From Saccharum officinarum (lineage: Eukaryota; Streptophyta; Magnoliopsida; Poales; Poaceae): 64,000 nucleotides of DNA. Location: contig CM036159.1 in NCBI GenBank assembly GCA_020631735.1, forward strand, positions 98,758,701-98,822,700, read 5' to 3'. Made by a program: the position numbers and the translations under genes. Positions 1-12,400 of the stretch are shown here, in pieces; positions within the stretch are counted from its first letter, which is position 1; every line of letters starts with the position of its first letter. The notes beneath the pieces are model-generated. The model was not told where the DNA came from. It saw nothing but the letters and a program-made list of their open reading frames with translations, and made no database searches.

Positions 1-746
1 CTAGTTGGCACTTGGTGGTTGATTTGCTGTGGGGTTCTTGTTTCTCTTGGTGGTTGCCGCCATCTAGACGGCTTGGAGCAGCTTGGAGGCGTTGGCAAGA
101 GTTGGTGATTGTTCTTGGCCACCTCCGGTGATTGTAAGGGGTTTGTGCCTACCTCGGCGAAGCGCCAAAGGCAACGCTAGTGAATTGCTCGTGTCATTGC
201 AACCTTTTGCCATTTGGTAGGTTCTTGTGGCGCCTTTTGAGAGGATCGGTGTGTGACCGATTAGCCACCGAACCACGTGGTGAAGAGGGACACAACGGGG
301 ACTAGCGTGCCGGCAAGCACGTGAACCTCGGGATAAATCTTCGTGTCATCACTTTCATATTGTGATTGATTGATCCCGGTGTTCGGTTATCTTGGTATTC
401 ATCTCTTGATCATATTAATTGATTGGCTCAATACTTCGCCCCTCGGTGATACCCTCCTAACTCAACTCCGCATTACTTTCTTAGTTATCTTTGCTAGCTA
501 GTTAGCTTTGCTTTAGTAGCTCCTTTGTGTAGCTTGCTAGTTGTAATTGTAGTTACCTTCTCGGTTTGACTTGTGCAGTTGAGTGCAAATACTAGTATTG
601 TGAATTGAATAGGTGGCTTGCAAACACCCCTTAGGCTAAGCAAAACTCGCATCTCGCTAGTTGTTATATTGATAAACTTGTTTAGCTTGTCTTTGTAGAA
701 AGTTTTTAAAAGGCTATTCACCCCCTCTAGCCATCAAGACCTTTCA
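1..746 (+). mobile_element. Partial 5' LTR of Ty1-copia element 1 (R/U5 end)
   Basis: The window opens inside an LTR. Bases 1-746 align with 8588-9327 of the 3' LTR, with roughly 25 substitutions and small indels by eye, so the insertion is not very recent. It ends ...CCTTTCA and is followed after two bases by the primer binding site. U3 and the promoter of this copy lie outside the window. No gene is encoded here; short ORFs in it recur in the 3' LTR and are incidental. Confidence 0.9.
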
Positions 747-748
747 AG

Positions 749-760
749 TGGTATCAGAGC
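749..760 (+). other. Primer binding site of copia element 1 (initiator Met tRNA)
   Basis: TGGTATCAGAGC lies two bases after the LTR end. It is the usual plant copia primer binding site, complementary to the 3' end of initiator methionine tRNA, and fixes the LTR/internal boundary. Confidence 0.9.
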
Positions 761-800
761 CGTGGTCACCGTTTGTAAGGCTTAACAACCTCGGTGTAAG

Positions 801-2987
801 ATGGCTCAAGTTATGTTCAATCATGTTAATGGCAAGCCTCCATTCTTTGATGGCGTCTCTTCCTTTGATCATTGGAAAAGGAAGATGAAGCTATATCTAG
901 GCAATATACATGAGAAGGTTTGGGATGTGACCAAAGAAGGATACATCATTCTTGATGAGGAAAACCTCACTCCCAATGACCGCATCAACAAACAATGCAA
1001 TACGGCGGCACTTGCCACAATCTGTCAGGCCATTGATGATAAAGTATTTGAGCAAATCAAAGATCTTGAAAAGGCAAATGAGCTTTGGACAAGATTAGAG
1101 GAAACATATGAGGGCACTTCAACGGTAAAGAGTGCCAAGCTCTATATGCTCAAGGATAAGTTTGCAAGCTTCAAGATGAAGGATGATGAGTCCATACCGG
1201 AGATGTTCTATAGGCTCCAAGTCATTGTCAATGATCTCAAGGGGCTTGGGGAGAAGGTTGAGGACAAGGACTTCTCACACAAGTTCTTGATGTGCTTACC
1301 CAAGAAGTTTGCCACCTTGAGAAGAATGATCTTTAGAGAGGGATTGGACAAGGTCAAACCAACCAATGTGCTTGGAGATATAATGACCGATGCCCAATAC
1401 AATGATGATGAAGATGAGGTAGAAGAGAAGAAGGAGACCAAGGTCAAGCAAGAGAAGCCCATTGCATTCAAGGCTTCATCCTCTAAGGGCAAGAGCAAGG
1501 TGGAGAGTGATGATGATGATCCATACGATGATGAGACCATGGCCCTCCTTGTGCACAAGATGGGAGGTTCATGAAGAAGAAAGGATATGGGGCAAGAAAG
1601 AGGAGAGACACTATAAAGGCAAAGACCCTTTGCTACAATTGCAATAGCCCCGATCACATAGTGGCGGATTGCCCCTATGAAGATAAGAGATCATAATGGG
1701 GACTTGAAGCTCAAGAAGAACAAGAAAGATAAGAAAAGAAGAGAAGAAAGCAAAGAAGAGCTTCACTTCAACAAGAAGAAGAAGAAGGGTGGTGGTTATG
1801 TAGTCACTTGGGATAGTGACAACTCCGATAGTGATGATGATGAAAGCTCTAGTGATGATGAGAGGATCACTCGGCGAGCCATTGCAAACATCGCCCTCTC
1901 CAACAAGCCATCCATCTTCGACACTACATCGACATGCCTTATGGCCAAGCCTACCAAGGTAAAATATGATGATAGTGATGATGATTCTTGTGCTAGTGAT
2001 GATTGTAGGAGTGATGATGAGGAGGATGAGGACTACTCCAAGGATGATCTATTAGGCATAATAGATCAAATGAGCAAGGGCTACAAGAGGACAACCAAGA
2101 AATACAAAATCTTGGAACAAGAGCTCATTGCCAAGAGCAATGAAAATGATGCCTTGATGGAGGAGCTTGTTGCTCTCAAAAAGAGTAAGGAGTGCAAAGG
2201 AATTGAACAAGAGCTCAAAGCTCTTAGGAAATCCTTTGATGAGCTAGAGGCTTCTCGTGAGTGTCTAAAGGAAGACCACGAGGATCTTGAAATTGCTCAC
2301 ACTAGGCTTAAGGAAGCCCACTCCACTCTACTTGAGCTCATCAAGGAAAAGGACCTCAAGTTGGAGAAGCTCATGAAGGAAGCTAAGGAGGAGCAAGTGA
2401 TTGTCACTTGTGATATTGGACTAACATGTGATATTATTGATGATTCTTTATTTGTTAGTCCTACTAATGCTTCATGTAGCTCATCATCATCCACCACAAC
2501 CAACTCTACCTCTACTACTAGTGATTCATCACTTGTGGTTGAGACTCTCAAGAGAGAGGTGGATGATCTCACCCGCGCATTAGGCAATGCCTATGGTGGG
2601 GATGCCCGCTTGCTAAAATGCTTGGGTAGCCAAAGGTTCTCTCTTAACAAAGAGGGATTGGGCTATACTCCCAAGAAGGGCAAGGCGGCCTTTGCTACTC
2701 CAAAGCCTCGCTTTGTGAAGGGCAATGGTCGTTATTGCAATAGATGCAAGCAAGTTGGGCATCTAGAGATTAATTGCAATAAAATGAACAAGAACAAGAA
2801 AAATGCTAATGTACCTTACATTCCTTTTGATTCTTGTTATGTGCTTACCAAGGGTGAGAAAGGTGTGCATGCTAGGTTTGTTGGTACACCAATTGTGGGC
2901 CCAAAGAAGAAGGCCATTTGGGTACCAAAGAGCTTAGTGACTAACCTCCAAGGACCCAAGCAAGTATGGGTACCTAAGAAACATTAA
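801..2987 (+). pseudogene. gag: copia gag (capsid/nucleocapsid), broken
   Basis: This is the structural gag part of the element, which packages element RNA in virus-like particles. It starts with ATG at 801 (MAQVMFNHVNGKPPFFDG). The retrotransposon gag region is followed by acidic and lysine-rich stretches, a zinc knuckle (CYNCNSPDHIVADC, ~1636-1677), a coiled-coil-rich middle and a second knuckle (CNRCKQVGHLEINC, ~2735-2776). The long gag with two knuckles suits the Maximus/SIRE lineage (Opie and Ji of maize). Two indels break the frame, one near 1562 leading to a stop at 1572 and one near 1690 leading to a stop at 1694. After the second, an open frame runs 1677-2987. The minus-strand relative at 17999-20049 keeps the first part open, so the breaks are specific to this copy. 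Confidence 0.88.
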
Positions 2988-5900
2988 ATTGTTTTGTAGG
3001 TAATTACAAGGCCGGAGGAAGGCATTGGGTGCTTGATAGTGGGTGCTCTCAACATATGACCGGTGATTCAAGAATGTTCAACTCTCTCAAATCAAATGAT
3101 AGTGGCATTGATAGCATCACATTTGGTGACAATAGCAAGGGTGATGTAAAGGCTCTTGGAAGGATTGCAATCTCAAATGATCATAGCATTTCCAATGTGC
3201 TCTAGTTGAAAAGTTGAACTTCAATCTTCTCTCGGTTGCTCAATTGTGTGATCTCGGTTTCAAGTGCATATTTGGTGTTGATGATGTGGAGATAGTTAGT
3301 GTTGATGGCTCTAACTTGATCTTCAAAGGCTTTAGATATGAGAATCTATACTTGGTTGATTTCAATGCTAGTGACACTCAACTTTCAACATGCTTGCTCA
3401 CCAAATCAAGTATGGGTTGGTTATGGCATAGAAGACTTGGTCATGTTGGCATGAAGCAATTGAACAAGTTAGTGAAGCATGACTTAGTTAGAGGCTTGAA
3501 GGATGTCACATTTGAGAAAGATAAGCTATGTAGTGCATGTCAAGCCGGAAAGCAAGTAGGCAACACTCATCCATTGAAGAGCATTATGAGTACTTCCAAG
3601 GCATTTGAGTTGTTGCACATGGATCTATTTGGGCCAACTACATACACAAGCATTGGTGGCAACAAGTATGGTTTTGTGATTGTGGATGATTTCACTAGAT
3701 ACACATGGGTATTCTTTCTTGTGGACAAGAGTGATGTATTTGACATATTCAAGAAGTTCATCAAGAGAGTGCAAAATGAGTTTGAGACCACAATCAAGAA
3801 AGTAAGAAGTGACAATGGAAGTGAGTTTAGAAACACAAGAGTTGATGAGCTATGTGATGAGCTTGGAATCAAACATCAATTCTCGGCCAAGTATACACCT
3901 CAATCAAATGGCCTAGTTGAGAGGAAAATAGAACCTTAATTGATATGGCAAGATCAATGTTGAATGAGTATAATGTGAGTCATTCATTTTGGGCCGAAGC
4001 AATCAACACGGCTTGCTTCTATAGCAACCGCCTCTATTGCCACAAGTTTCTAGAGAAGACACCATATGAGATCTTAAATGGAAGAAAGCCCAACATTGCA
4101 TACTTTCGGGTATTTGGTTGCAAATGCTACATCTTGAAGAAGGGCACTAGATTGAGCAAGTTTGAGAAGAAATGTGATGAAGGATTCCTACTTGGTTACT
4201 CAACTACTAGCAAAGCTTATAGAGTTTGGAATTTGGCTAGTGGTTTACTTGAAGAAGTGCATGATGTTGAGTTTGATGAAACAAATGGCTCTCAAGATGA
4301 AGAAGATAACTTGGATGATGTGAGAGGAACTCAATTGAGTAATGCTATGAAAGAAATGGATATTGGTGATATTAGACCAAAGCAAGTGATTGATGTGGAT
4401 GACAACAAAGATCAAGTGCTCCAAAGTCCAATTACACAAGCTAGTGGTTCTCTAATGCAAAATCAAGCTAGTACATCATCTCAAGTGCAACAAGATCAAC
4501 AAGTGGCTAGTTCATCATCTCCAACTCATGATCAACATCAACATCCAAGCAATCAAGTCCAAGTGCTTCAACCAACTAACATTGCAAGAGACCATCCATT
4601 GGATTCCATCATTGGTGACATACAAAGAGGAGTTCAAACTAGATCAAGATTGGCATCATTTTGTGCTCACTCTTCTTTTGTGTCAATGGAAGAACCCAAG
4701 GACATTGATAAAGCATTGAGAGATCCGGATTGGGTAAATGCAATGCATGAAGAGCTCAACAACTTCAAGAGAAATGAAGTATGGGAACTAGTTGAAAGGC
4801 CTAAGGATCACAATGTCATTGGAACAAGATGGGTCTTTCGCAACAAGCAAGATCAAGATGGGATAGTAGTAAGGAACAAAGCAAGACTAGTGGCTCAAGG
4901 TTACACACAAATAGAGGGTCTTGACTTTGGTGAAACTTATGCCCCGGTTGCAAGATTGGAAGCAATTAGGATCTTACTTGCCTATGCTTGTGCTCACAAT
5001 ATCAAGCTATATCAAATGGATGTGAAGAGTGCATTTCTCAATGGGTACATTCAAGAGGAGGTGTATGTGGAGCAACCTCCCGGTTTTGAAGATGACAAGA
5101 AACCCAATCATGTATACAAGTTGAGAAAAGCTTTGTATGGATTGAAGCAAGCACCTAGAGCATGGTATGAAAGATTGAGGGACTTCTTGCTATCCAAAGG
5201 ATTTGTCATGGGCAAAGTTGATACAACACTATTCACCAAGAAGATTGAAAGATTTTTGTGTTGCAAATATATGTTGATGATATCATATTCGGTTCAACCA
5301 ATCAAGATTATTGTGATGAGTTTGGGAAAATGATGGCAAAGGAATTTGAAATGTCAATGATTGGTGAACTTAGTTTCTTTCTTGGACTTCAAATCAAACA
5401 AATGAAAGAAGGAACATTTGTGAGCCAAACCAAGTACATCAAAGATATGCTCAAGAAGTTTGGCATGGAAGATGCAAAGAGTATTACAACTCCAATGAGC
5501 ACTAGTGGAAGTTTGGATAGTGACAAGAGTGGCAACATGGTGGATCAAAAGCTATATAGATCAATGATTGGTAGCCTACTCTATGTGACGGCATCAAGGC
5601 CCGATGTGATGTTTAGTGTATGCATGTGTGCAAGATTTCAAGCCTCACCAAGAGAAAGTCATTTGAAGGCAACAAAGAGAGTATTGAGGTACTTAAAGCA
5701 TACACAAGATGTTGGATTATGGTATCCCAAAGGTGCAATATTTGAGCTAGTTGGATATTCGGATTCCGACTATGCCGGTGACAAGTGGAGAGAAAGAGCA
5801 CTTTCGGGACTTGTTAATTGTTGGGAAGATCACTTGTCTCATGGTCATCCAAGAAGCAAAATAGTATTGCACTATCTACCGCCGAAGCCGAATACATCGC

Positions 5901-6222
5901 CGCGGGTAGTTGTTGTGCACAAATCTTGTGGATGAAGGCAACATTGAAAGATTTTGGAATCAATTTCAAGAATGTGCCATTGCTATGTGACAATGAAAGT
6001 GCCGTGAAGCTAACCAACAATCCGGTTCAACATCAAAGAACAAAGCATATTGATGTTCGCCATCACTTTATTAGAGATCATCAACAAAAGGGTGACATTG
6101 CTATTGAGAGTGTGGGCACCGAAGATCAATTAGCCGATCTATTCACCAAGCCACTTGATGAGAAGAGATTTCACAAGCTAAAGAATGAGTTGAACATACT
6201 TGACTTCTCCAACATGAGTTGA
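2988..6222 (+). pseudogene. pol: copia pol: protease, integrase, reverse transcriptase, RNase H, with frameshifts
   Basis: Domain order is the copia order. A protease with the DSG triad (VLDSGCSQHMTGD, ~3027) is followed by a GAG-pre-integrase zinc region (WHRRLGHVG...CSACQ, ~3424-3540) and an integrase core with HMDLFGP, VIVDDFTRYTW and VRSDNGSEF. Reverse transcriptase follows with [31 protein letters not shown] and YVDDIIFGS (~5270), then RNase H with SDSDYAG and ALSTAEAEYIAAG. Single-base indels near 3203, 3925, 5262 and in 5780-5816 break the frame. The one at 3925 shortens an A run. Catalytic motifs survive on either side, so the coding content is otherwise well kept. No single functional polyprotein can be read. 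The final open piece ends at 6222. Confidence 0.92.
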
Positions 6223-7340
6223 TGCACCCCATATATGACATGCCTCTCCTTCGAGCCCCAAGGTACAATTGGTTGACATGTCATACATTCTATGCTAAGG
6301 ACTTGTTTAGTGCATCTAGTCATAATTTCATGTTCTAGGCTCATTCATGAAAATCAAATGAATTTGAAGTTTATATGGTGCCACTATTGTTTCCATGACT
6401 TGTATGATCTAGTGGTAGCATATAACTTGTTTAAGTAGCTTGTGATCCTAAGTGTTTAATCTAGAAAACTTGTCTAAATATTTGCTTCAACATGGTGCAT
6501 GATAACCCTTCTAGTGAGGTGTGAAGAAGCTTGCCCTTGGATCAAACCGAAGTATTTTATTTATGCAAGCAATCTAGGTTGAATCATAAACTTGATCCTC
6601 ACCCCATATTTCAACATGATAATCTATCTAAAGTTTGCTCCTTGTGGTCAATTGGTGCCAAAGGGGAGAAAATGTTGTTCACAAAGATAGAACTCAAAAA
6701 TGTTGTGGGGAGAAAAATGTTGTTCACAAAGATAAATCCTAAAGGAGAATTGATAAAAGAAGGCACACAAGTACACAGCAAGCTCTTAAACATGAATGTT
6801 GCATTTCTATGTGCACTTCATATGTATGATGCATAGTTATGCATTTCGTTTTCTCCGATACATTGCTTGTGTGGTGACTTGCTAGTATAATTTGAATGAT
6901 GCATTGAGGTACTAGCATGAATAGGAAGTAGTTAGATTTTTCTTGCTTCATGTTTTTCAAAGTGGTACTAGAGCCTTGCTTATAATGTTGATCTCACGAG
7001 GTTTCTAGTTATGTTTGTGCTTTTCCAAGTGGAATCTAACTACACAAGGTGCTAAGATGGTGTTTATCGCTACTCCGATGGTATCACGCTTCAAAGGTCT
7101 ATAATCTAAAACACTTAGCACCTATTGGTAGTCAATGCTCCTAATCTTTCCTATCTAACATGTATGCTTCCAAAATCCAAACATATAGCATACATGTAGG
7201 GGAGCCATTGCTATCAATTTGAATTCATGATCACATGTCCATAATTCTTACACATGGTAATATACTTGGACAATGTGACATGGGTTCAATCAAAATTTTA
7301 TCATAATATCTTTGTGAAAGGTTTGTCACCAATTACCAAC
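6223..7340 (+). mobile_element. copia element 1: non-coding 3' internal region
   Basis: About 1.1 kb separates the end of RNase H from the polypurine tract. Long 3' spacers are common in the Maximus/SIRE lineage, where some members carry an extra envelope-like ORF. Here only a short open frame (6531-6836) without recognisable motifs is present, so I call no gene. AAATGTTGTTCACAAAGAT recurs twice (~6670 and ~6715), a small local duplication. Confidence 0.6.
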
Positions 7341-7350
7341 AAGGGGGAGA
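7341..7350 (+). other. Polypurine tract of copia element 1
   Basis: AAGGGGGAGA lies one base before the 3' LTR start (TGAAAGTCC at 7352). This is the standard plus-strand priming site position. Confidence 0.85.
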
Positions 7351-7929
7351 TTGAAAGTCCTATGTTTGGTGTTGGTAATTAGTGACAATGCCTAAGTACT
7401 AATCCTATGCCTAAGTTGTATGTAGCATATGAGGATTAGTACATTCCAAGGTTGGTGGCAAGATGGACATGGTGATCATGATGGCCACACTTGGATTTGG
7501 ACGCAACCCTACGTGATCAAGGCAAAGGTATATGCTTAAGGGTTGTGTTTTAGTAACCAAGACACCTAGTGGGTGTGGTTACATTATAGGATAGATAGCC
7601 GTACTATAAAGAGGGGAATGACGCGGCTATTGAACTCCTAAGTGCCTCTAGATGTGCATTTCATGATCATATGCATTTGGATAGAACTAATATCGCCTCG
7701 AAAAATGATTGTGAAAATGCTAACACACTCACACATGACGAGATCACTTGGTGGTGTTAGCACGTTTGCGAGGCGGTGGAGTTTGAGCGGTAGAGAGGGT
7801 TTGGGTTCCTCTCTCCCTCCCGCCGAGCTTGCGAGCGGGATTCAGGCGTTTTCGAGAAGTTGAAACGACTATTTTCCACTACGCCGGAAGTCCGGAAAAG
7901 AAACGGAGGCGAACGGAGGTCACAGAGGT

Positions 7930-8390
7930 GACCGGACGCTGAACCGGACGCGGTCCTTGCATGACCGGACGCGTCCGGTCAGTGTTCAGTGTCTGCGCGT
8001 TTTTCAGTTTGATGATCGGACGCGAGGCGCGTCCGGTCACTGATGATCGGACGCGTCCGGTCGTTCAGGGAGCTTACTGGACTCTAACCGGACGCTGGCA
8101 CTGTCGCGTCCGGTCATTTTCTTCAGCGCGTCCGGTCACTGTTTCGTTGAGCGCTGCTCAGGCGACCAGCGCGTCCGGTCCTTCACGGGACCAGCGCGCG
8201 GTCGTTCCCGGCGCGTCCGGTCAGTGGACCAGCGCGTCCGGTCGTTGCTTCGCAGTTAGCCGTTGGGCGACCAGCGCGTCCGGTCGTTTGGACACGCGTC
8301 GTCCGGTCAGTACTTCACGAGTTAGCCGTTGGCGACCGGCGCGTCCGGTCAGTTGGACCAGCGCGTCCGGTCAGCCCGATTTCGGCTGTT
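7930..8390 (+). repeat. Array of CGCGTCCGGTC motifs in copia U3
   Basis: GCGTCCGGTC occurs about a dozen times in ~460 bp, mixed with inverse copies (GACCGGACGC). Spacing is irregular, commonly 20-60 bp, with short connecting words such as GACCAGC. At 7963-7980 two opposed copies form a perfect 18-base palindrome, GACCGGACGCGTCCGGTC. The array stops ~35 bp before the TATA box. An accidental 146-codon open frame crosses it. Related arrays occur in the two other copia LTRs of the window at the same relative position. Confidence 0.85.
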
Positions 8391-8424
8391 TAAGTTTCTA
8401 ACGGCTATATTCGAAGGGGTACGT

Positions 8425-8433
8425 CTATAAATA
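8425..8433 (+). promoter_or_regulatory. TATA box of the copia LTR promoter
   Basis: CTATAAATA lies in the 3' LTR, immediately downstream of the CG-rich array and ~150 bp before the sequence shared with the partial 5' LTR begins. Transcription would start ~30 bases downstream (~8455-8465), defining R. Confidence 0.65.
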
Positions 8434-9327
8434 CTCGTTGGCCGGCTCAAGGCTCTCTCTCTCGAACATTTGACATACTTGTGAGCACTTTGAGCTAAGC
8501 AACTCCCTCCCACTCATCTCTCTTGCTTCTTTGCATATTCGAAGTGAGATTGAGTGATCCAAGTGCATTTGCATTGTGAGATTGCATCTAGTTGGCACTT
8601 GGTGGTTGATTTGCTGCGGGATTCTTGTTTCTCTTGGTGGTTGCCGCCACCTAGACGGCTTGGAGCAGCTTGGAGGCGTTGGCAAGAGTTGGTGATTGTT
8701 CTTGGCCACCTCCGGTGATTGTGAGGGGTTTGTGCCTACCTCGGCGAAGCGCCAAAGGCAACATTAGTGAATTGCTCGTGTCATTGCAACCTTTTGCCAT
8801 TTGGTAGGTTCTTGTGGCGCCTTTTGAGAGGCTCGGTGTGTGACCGATTAGCCACCGAACCACGTGGTGAAGAGGGACACAACGGGGACTAGCGTGCCGG
8901 CAAGCACGTGAACCTCGGGATAAATCTTCGTGTCATCACTTTCATATTGTGATTGATTGATCCCGGTGTTCGGTTATCTTGGTATTCATCTCTTGATCAT
9001 TGATTGGTTGGCTCAATACTTCGCCCCTCGGTGATACCCTCCTAACTCTCTCCGTATTATTTCTTAGTTATCTTTGCTAGCTAGTTAGCTTTGCTAGAGT
9101 AGCTTCTTTGTGTAGCTTGCTAGTTGTAGTTGTAGTTACCTTCTCGGTTTGACTTGTGCGGTTGAGTGCAAATACTAGAATTGTGAATTGGTTAGGTGGC
9201 TTGCAAACACCCGTAGGCTAAGCAAAACTCGCATCTCGCTATTTGTTTATATTGATAAACTTGTTTAGCTTGTCTTTGTAGAAATTTTTAAAGGCTATTC
9301 ACCCCCCTCTAGCCATCAAGACCTTTC

Positions 9328-9427
9328 NNNNNNNNNNNNNNNNNNNNNNNNNNNNNNNNNNNNNNNNNNNNNNNNNNNNNNNNNNNNNNNNNNNNNNNNN
9401 NNNNNNNNNNNNNNNNNNNNNNNNNNN
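9328..9427. other. Assembly gap (100 N)
   Basis: One hundred N bases, the conventional size for a gap of unknown length. It cuts copia element 1 one base before the expected LTR end. The relation of the sequence on either side is therefore not established. Confidence 0.98.
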
Positions 9428-12400
9428 AAAAGGATAATTTAAGCTTTATCATGATCCTACTTTGGTCAAAGTATAACAGTAGGTTCTATACCAGTTTTGA
9501 GGTTGGACCTTAAATGAAAGTTGTAGTTCATGTTATGTAGAAGAAACTTTGTTTTTGGACTAAGAACTAGATCAGCTTGGAAGTGAGTATAATCGGGGCA
9601 CAAAGATTGAATCTGCTGCATTTTCAGCACTTAGAAAACAAAGATTGAATCTGCTGCAGTTTTCAGCACTTAGAAATATTCTAAGTCTAGAAATTCATTG
9701 ACATCGGCATTGGTGTCTCGCGTTCTCTGAAATTCATTAAGCACCTCAAGTTGACCCAAAAGTGAAAGCTGGAGTTTACATCTTGGTGAAGAGCATACAA
9801 AAAGTTGGGTTCAGTTTGACGAAGTTTTGACCACCGAAAGCGAGTTTTTGTGACTGCCGTCAAGGTGTTGACACTACTATTTTGGCATGCATTTATCTTC
9901 TAATATGTTTTGCTAATGGCTGAACCCCCTTAATGAAAAACGTAGAGCTTCGTGTGGGCTTTGATCTTTGTATTCGGCCCATGTCCTGATTCGGCCCAGA
10001 TCCAGCCCAAAGCGCCGCCCACCATGCCCCGTTCGTCACCCGCCACGTGCTTGACGTAATGGGCGCATGGCCACCATGCAGGGCAGCAGCGCCCCACCTC
10101 CCTGCTCCATGTAGACGCGTGTCCTAGCGCCTCTCCTCTCTTGAATGGACAACCGACCTTCCTCACTCGCCTCCCCACTCCCTCTGCCACCCCAACGCTT
10201 CTCTCCACTCTCTAGTCCGAGCAGCCACCATGAACAAGGGGTGGAGCTCCATGGCCGACCACCAACCAGCACCCTGCCGCCCCAACCAACTTTGTCCTCC
10301 TCTTCCTAGCCTCACGCTGCTCCTCTGTGTAATCTCCTAGGTCGCGCGGTCACCTGCAGGCAGCTACCGCTGGCGTGCCGGTCGCTGCATCTGACCGAGC
10401 TTGGCCAGGCGTGGGCCACAGCTGGCCGCGGCTAGGCCGGCCATCCCCTTCCCGCTGCCCCAAGGTCGCTTCCCCGCTGGAATCCCGGAAGCCCGACCAC
10501 GTCCTCAAGCCGATGCTCTGCTTGATCTCCGTGAGATTGAATAAGGAGGACTCACGTGTAAATAGAAGCTCTTTCTTGGGTCCAGATGCGAATCTCGTGG
10601 CTCATGTGAATAGTGCCTTTTGGATCTATTTGTTTTAAATCGGCTAGAACTTTGAAAATGCATAGTAATTCATAGGAAATTCGTAAAATAGCAAATGTGA
10701 ACTTTTTGGAATCCTTGTGAAATTTTTTATGTAGTAGATCTATAATATGGCATGTTTTAGTTTAAAATTTTAGCTACAAAAATAGATTTGTGCAGTAGGG
10801 TTTTAATGCTAGTTGAATTTGTTATTTTTCATAACTGCAGATCTAGGGCTCCAAATGAAGTGAATTTTTATGGCATGCTACTCATATGATGTTTGATGCG
10901 TGGTAAAAAATCCGTGGTCATTGGTTGCTTTATGAGTGAGTTATTGGTTTATCTTGCTCTCACATGATTTCTTGCTTCAGCATTGTGTATTTTCCATAGA
11001 GGTTGCTATGCTTATTCAAATGGCTTGAAATTTGTACAATAGACTTTTGAGAATATGTATGAGCTATTGTAATTTTTGTAGAATTTATTATGCAATTTTT
11101 GGTATATGTTCATTATTTCACCTTGCTATCTAAATAAATTAAAAAATATATTAAAAGAATTTATTTGGTGGGGACACTATGTTTTCTGGTGTTCGCTAGT
11201 CATGTGGGACATGTTAGTAAAGTTAGTTTTATTCAATTATATGTTTGCAACATAAGTTAATAATTATTTCTTGCAACTATTGGGTTCTGGACAGTTCTGG
11301 GAACTTTGTAAATAACACCATGTAAATGAAGTTTTATGAGAAACATGTTTATAACAAAGTTATAGATAATTCATGTATCTAGTTTTTGTTAAAATTTGGT
11401 GGTATTTGGCCTTGTGGTTTGTGAGTTATGCTTGTTCCAAGTTTGGTTCCAGAAATGGGTGTTCCCTGGAATCACTAGACCAGTTTCTGTAAATATGCAT
11501 GATTCACTTGGTTAACTTGAGAATCATGCTAAGATGATTAAAGATGAATTGTAGAAAATTTCATAAGCTTTCCAGAATATCTTGTTGCATGGCTATTGGA
11601 TTTGTATAACTTCAGTTATGATCCAAACATGCAGCTATTGTTTGCAGTCCAGAAATTGACAGATGCTAGTTGTGGTTGTTTACTCCATGTGTTGCTAAGT
11701 GTGGCTTATGCCCTTGATGATGGTCAAGTTAAGATACTTGTGATCTTATTAAACTTGTGTTATGTTTGATGTGCTTGTCCTCTATAATTGGTTGTGTGAT
11801 GTTAGTTAAATACCTGTTGGTGCCTATGTCTTGCGTAATCTTGTGTTTACTTGAATGCTTATATGATGCATCTTGTGTTACCATTCATCATATTCATACA
11901 CATACATCTTGCATCTCATTTAGGTATGCTAGATGCACCATGTGAAGGATGAGATGTTGGAGCCAAACCTGAAGACGGTGTTTGATGAACCTATTCTGAA
12001 GATGGAAGGACTAAGCAAGTGCTAGGATGGGAGATGCTCGCCAAGTGAGTGTCATCTGTCAAACACTAACCTAAGTGTTCGATCCCAGGCAAGCCCTAGA
12101 GCATTCTAAGCCTCCTACTTTATAAAAGCAATTGAGTATATATATGTTATATATGTATTGCTACATTAAGTTATAGGAGTTGATTGAAAACACTTGTTGC
12201 ATATATACCTTTTCCTTGTCCCATAAATATGCCTAGAATCCTATTTTTGGTTCAGGATCAAAAGTATTGCTTAGCCATGCTTAGACCGATAGAAGTCGGA
12301 TGATTTCCTGTCACCTGCGAGATATAGGTGGATACCTGGTTATGGTTGGCTATAATTGTTATCATGAAAAATAACCAAGTGTTGATGGATAAATGGAGAC

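Larger units (their letters stand above)
7352..9327 (+). mobile_element. 3' LTR of copia element 1
   Basis: The LTR begins TGAAAGTCCTATG after the polypurine tract and runs to ...GACCTTTC, where an assembly gap removes the last base and any target duplication. Its length is ~1.98 kb. U3 (7352 to ~8455) holds a CG-rich motif array and a TATA box. R/U5 matches bases 1-746. A large U3 with a short R/U5 is as in related grass elements. Confidence 0.9.

Noticed and set aside
7930..8390. Repeated CGCGTCCGGTC considered as a CRISPR array or satellite
   Set aside because: The repeats are ~10 bases, in both orientations, unevenly spaced and inside a plant LTR promoter. Neither CRISPR nor a regular satellite fits.
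7961..8401. 146-codon open frame in the LTR
   Set aside because: It arises from the CG-rich motif array and has no start context or homology-like content.
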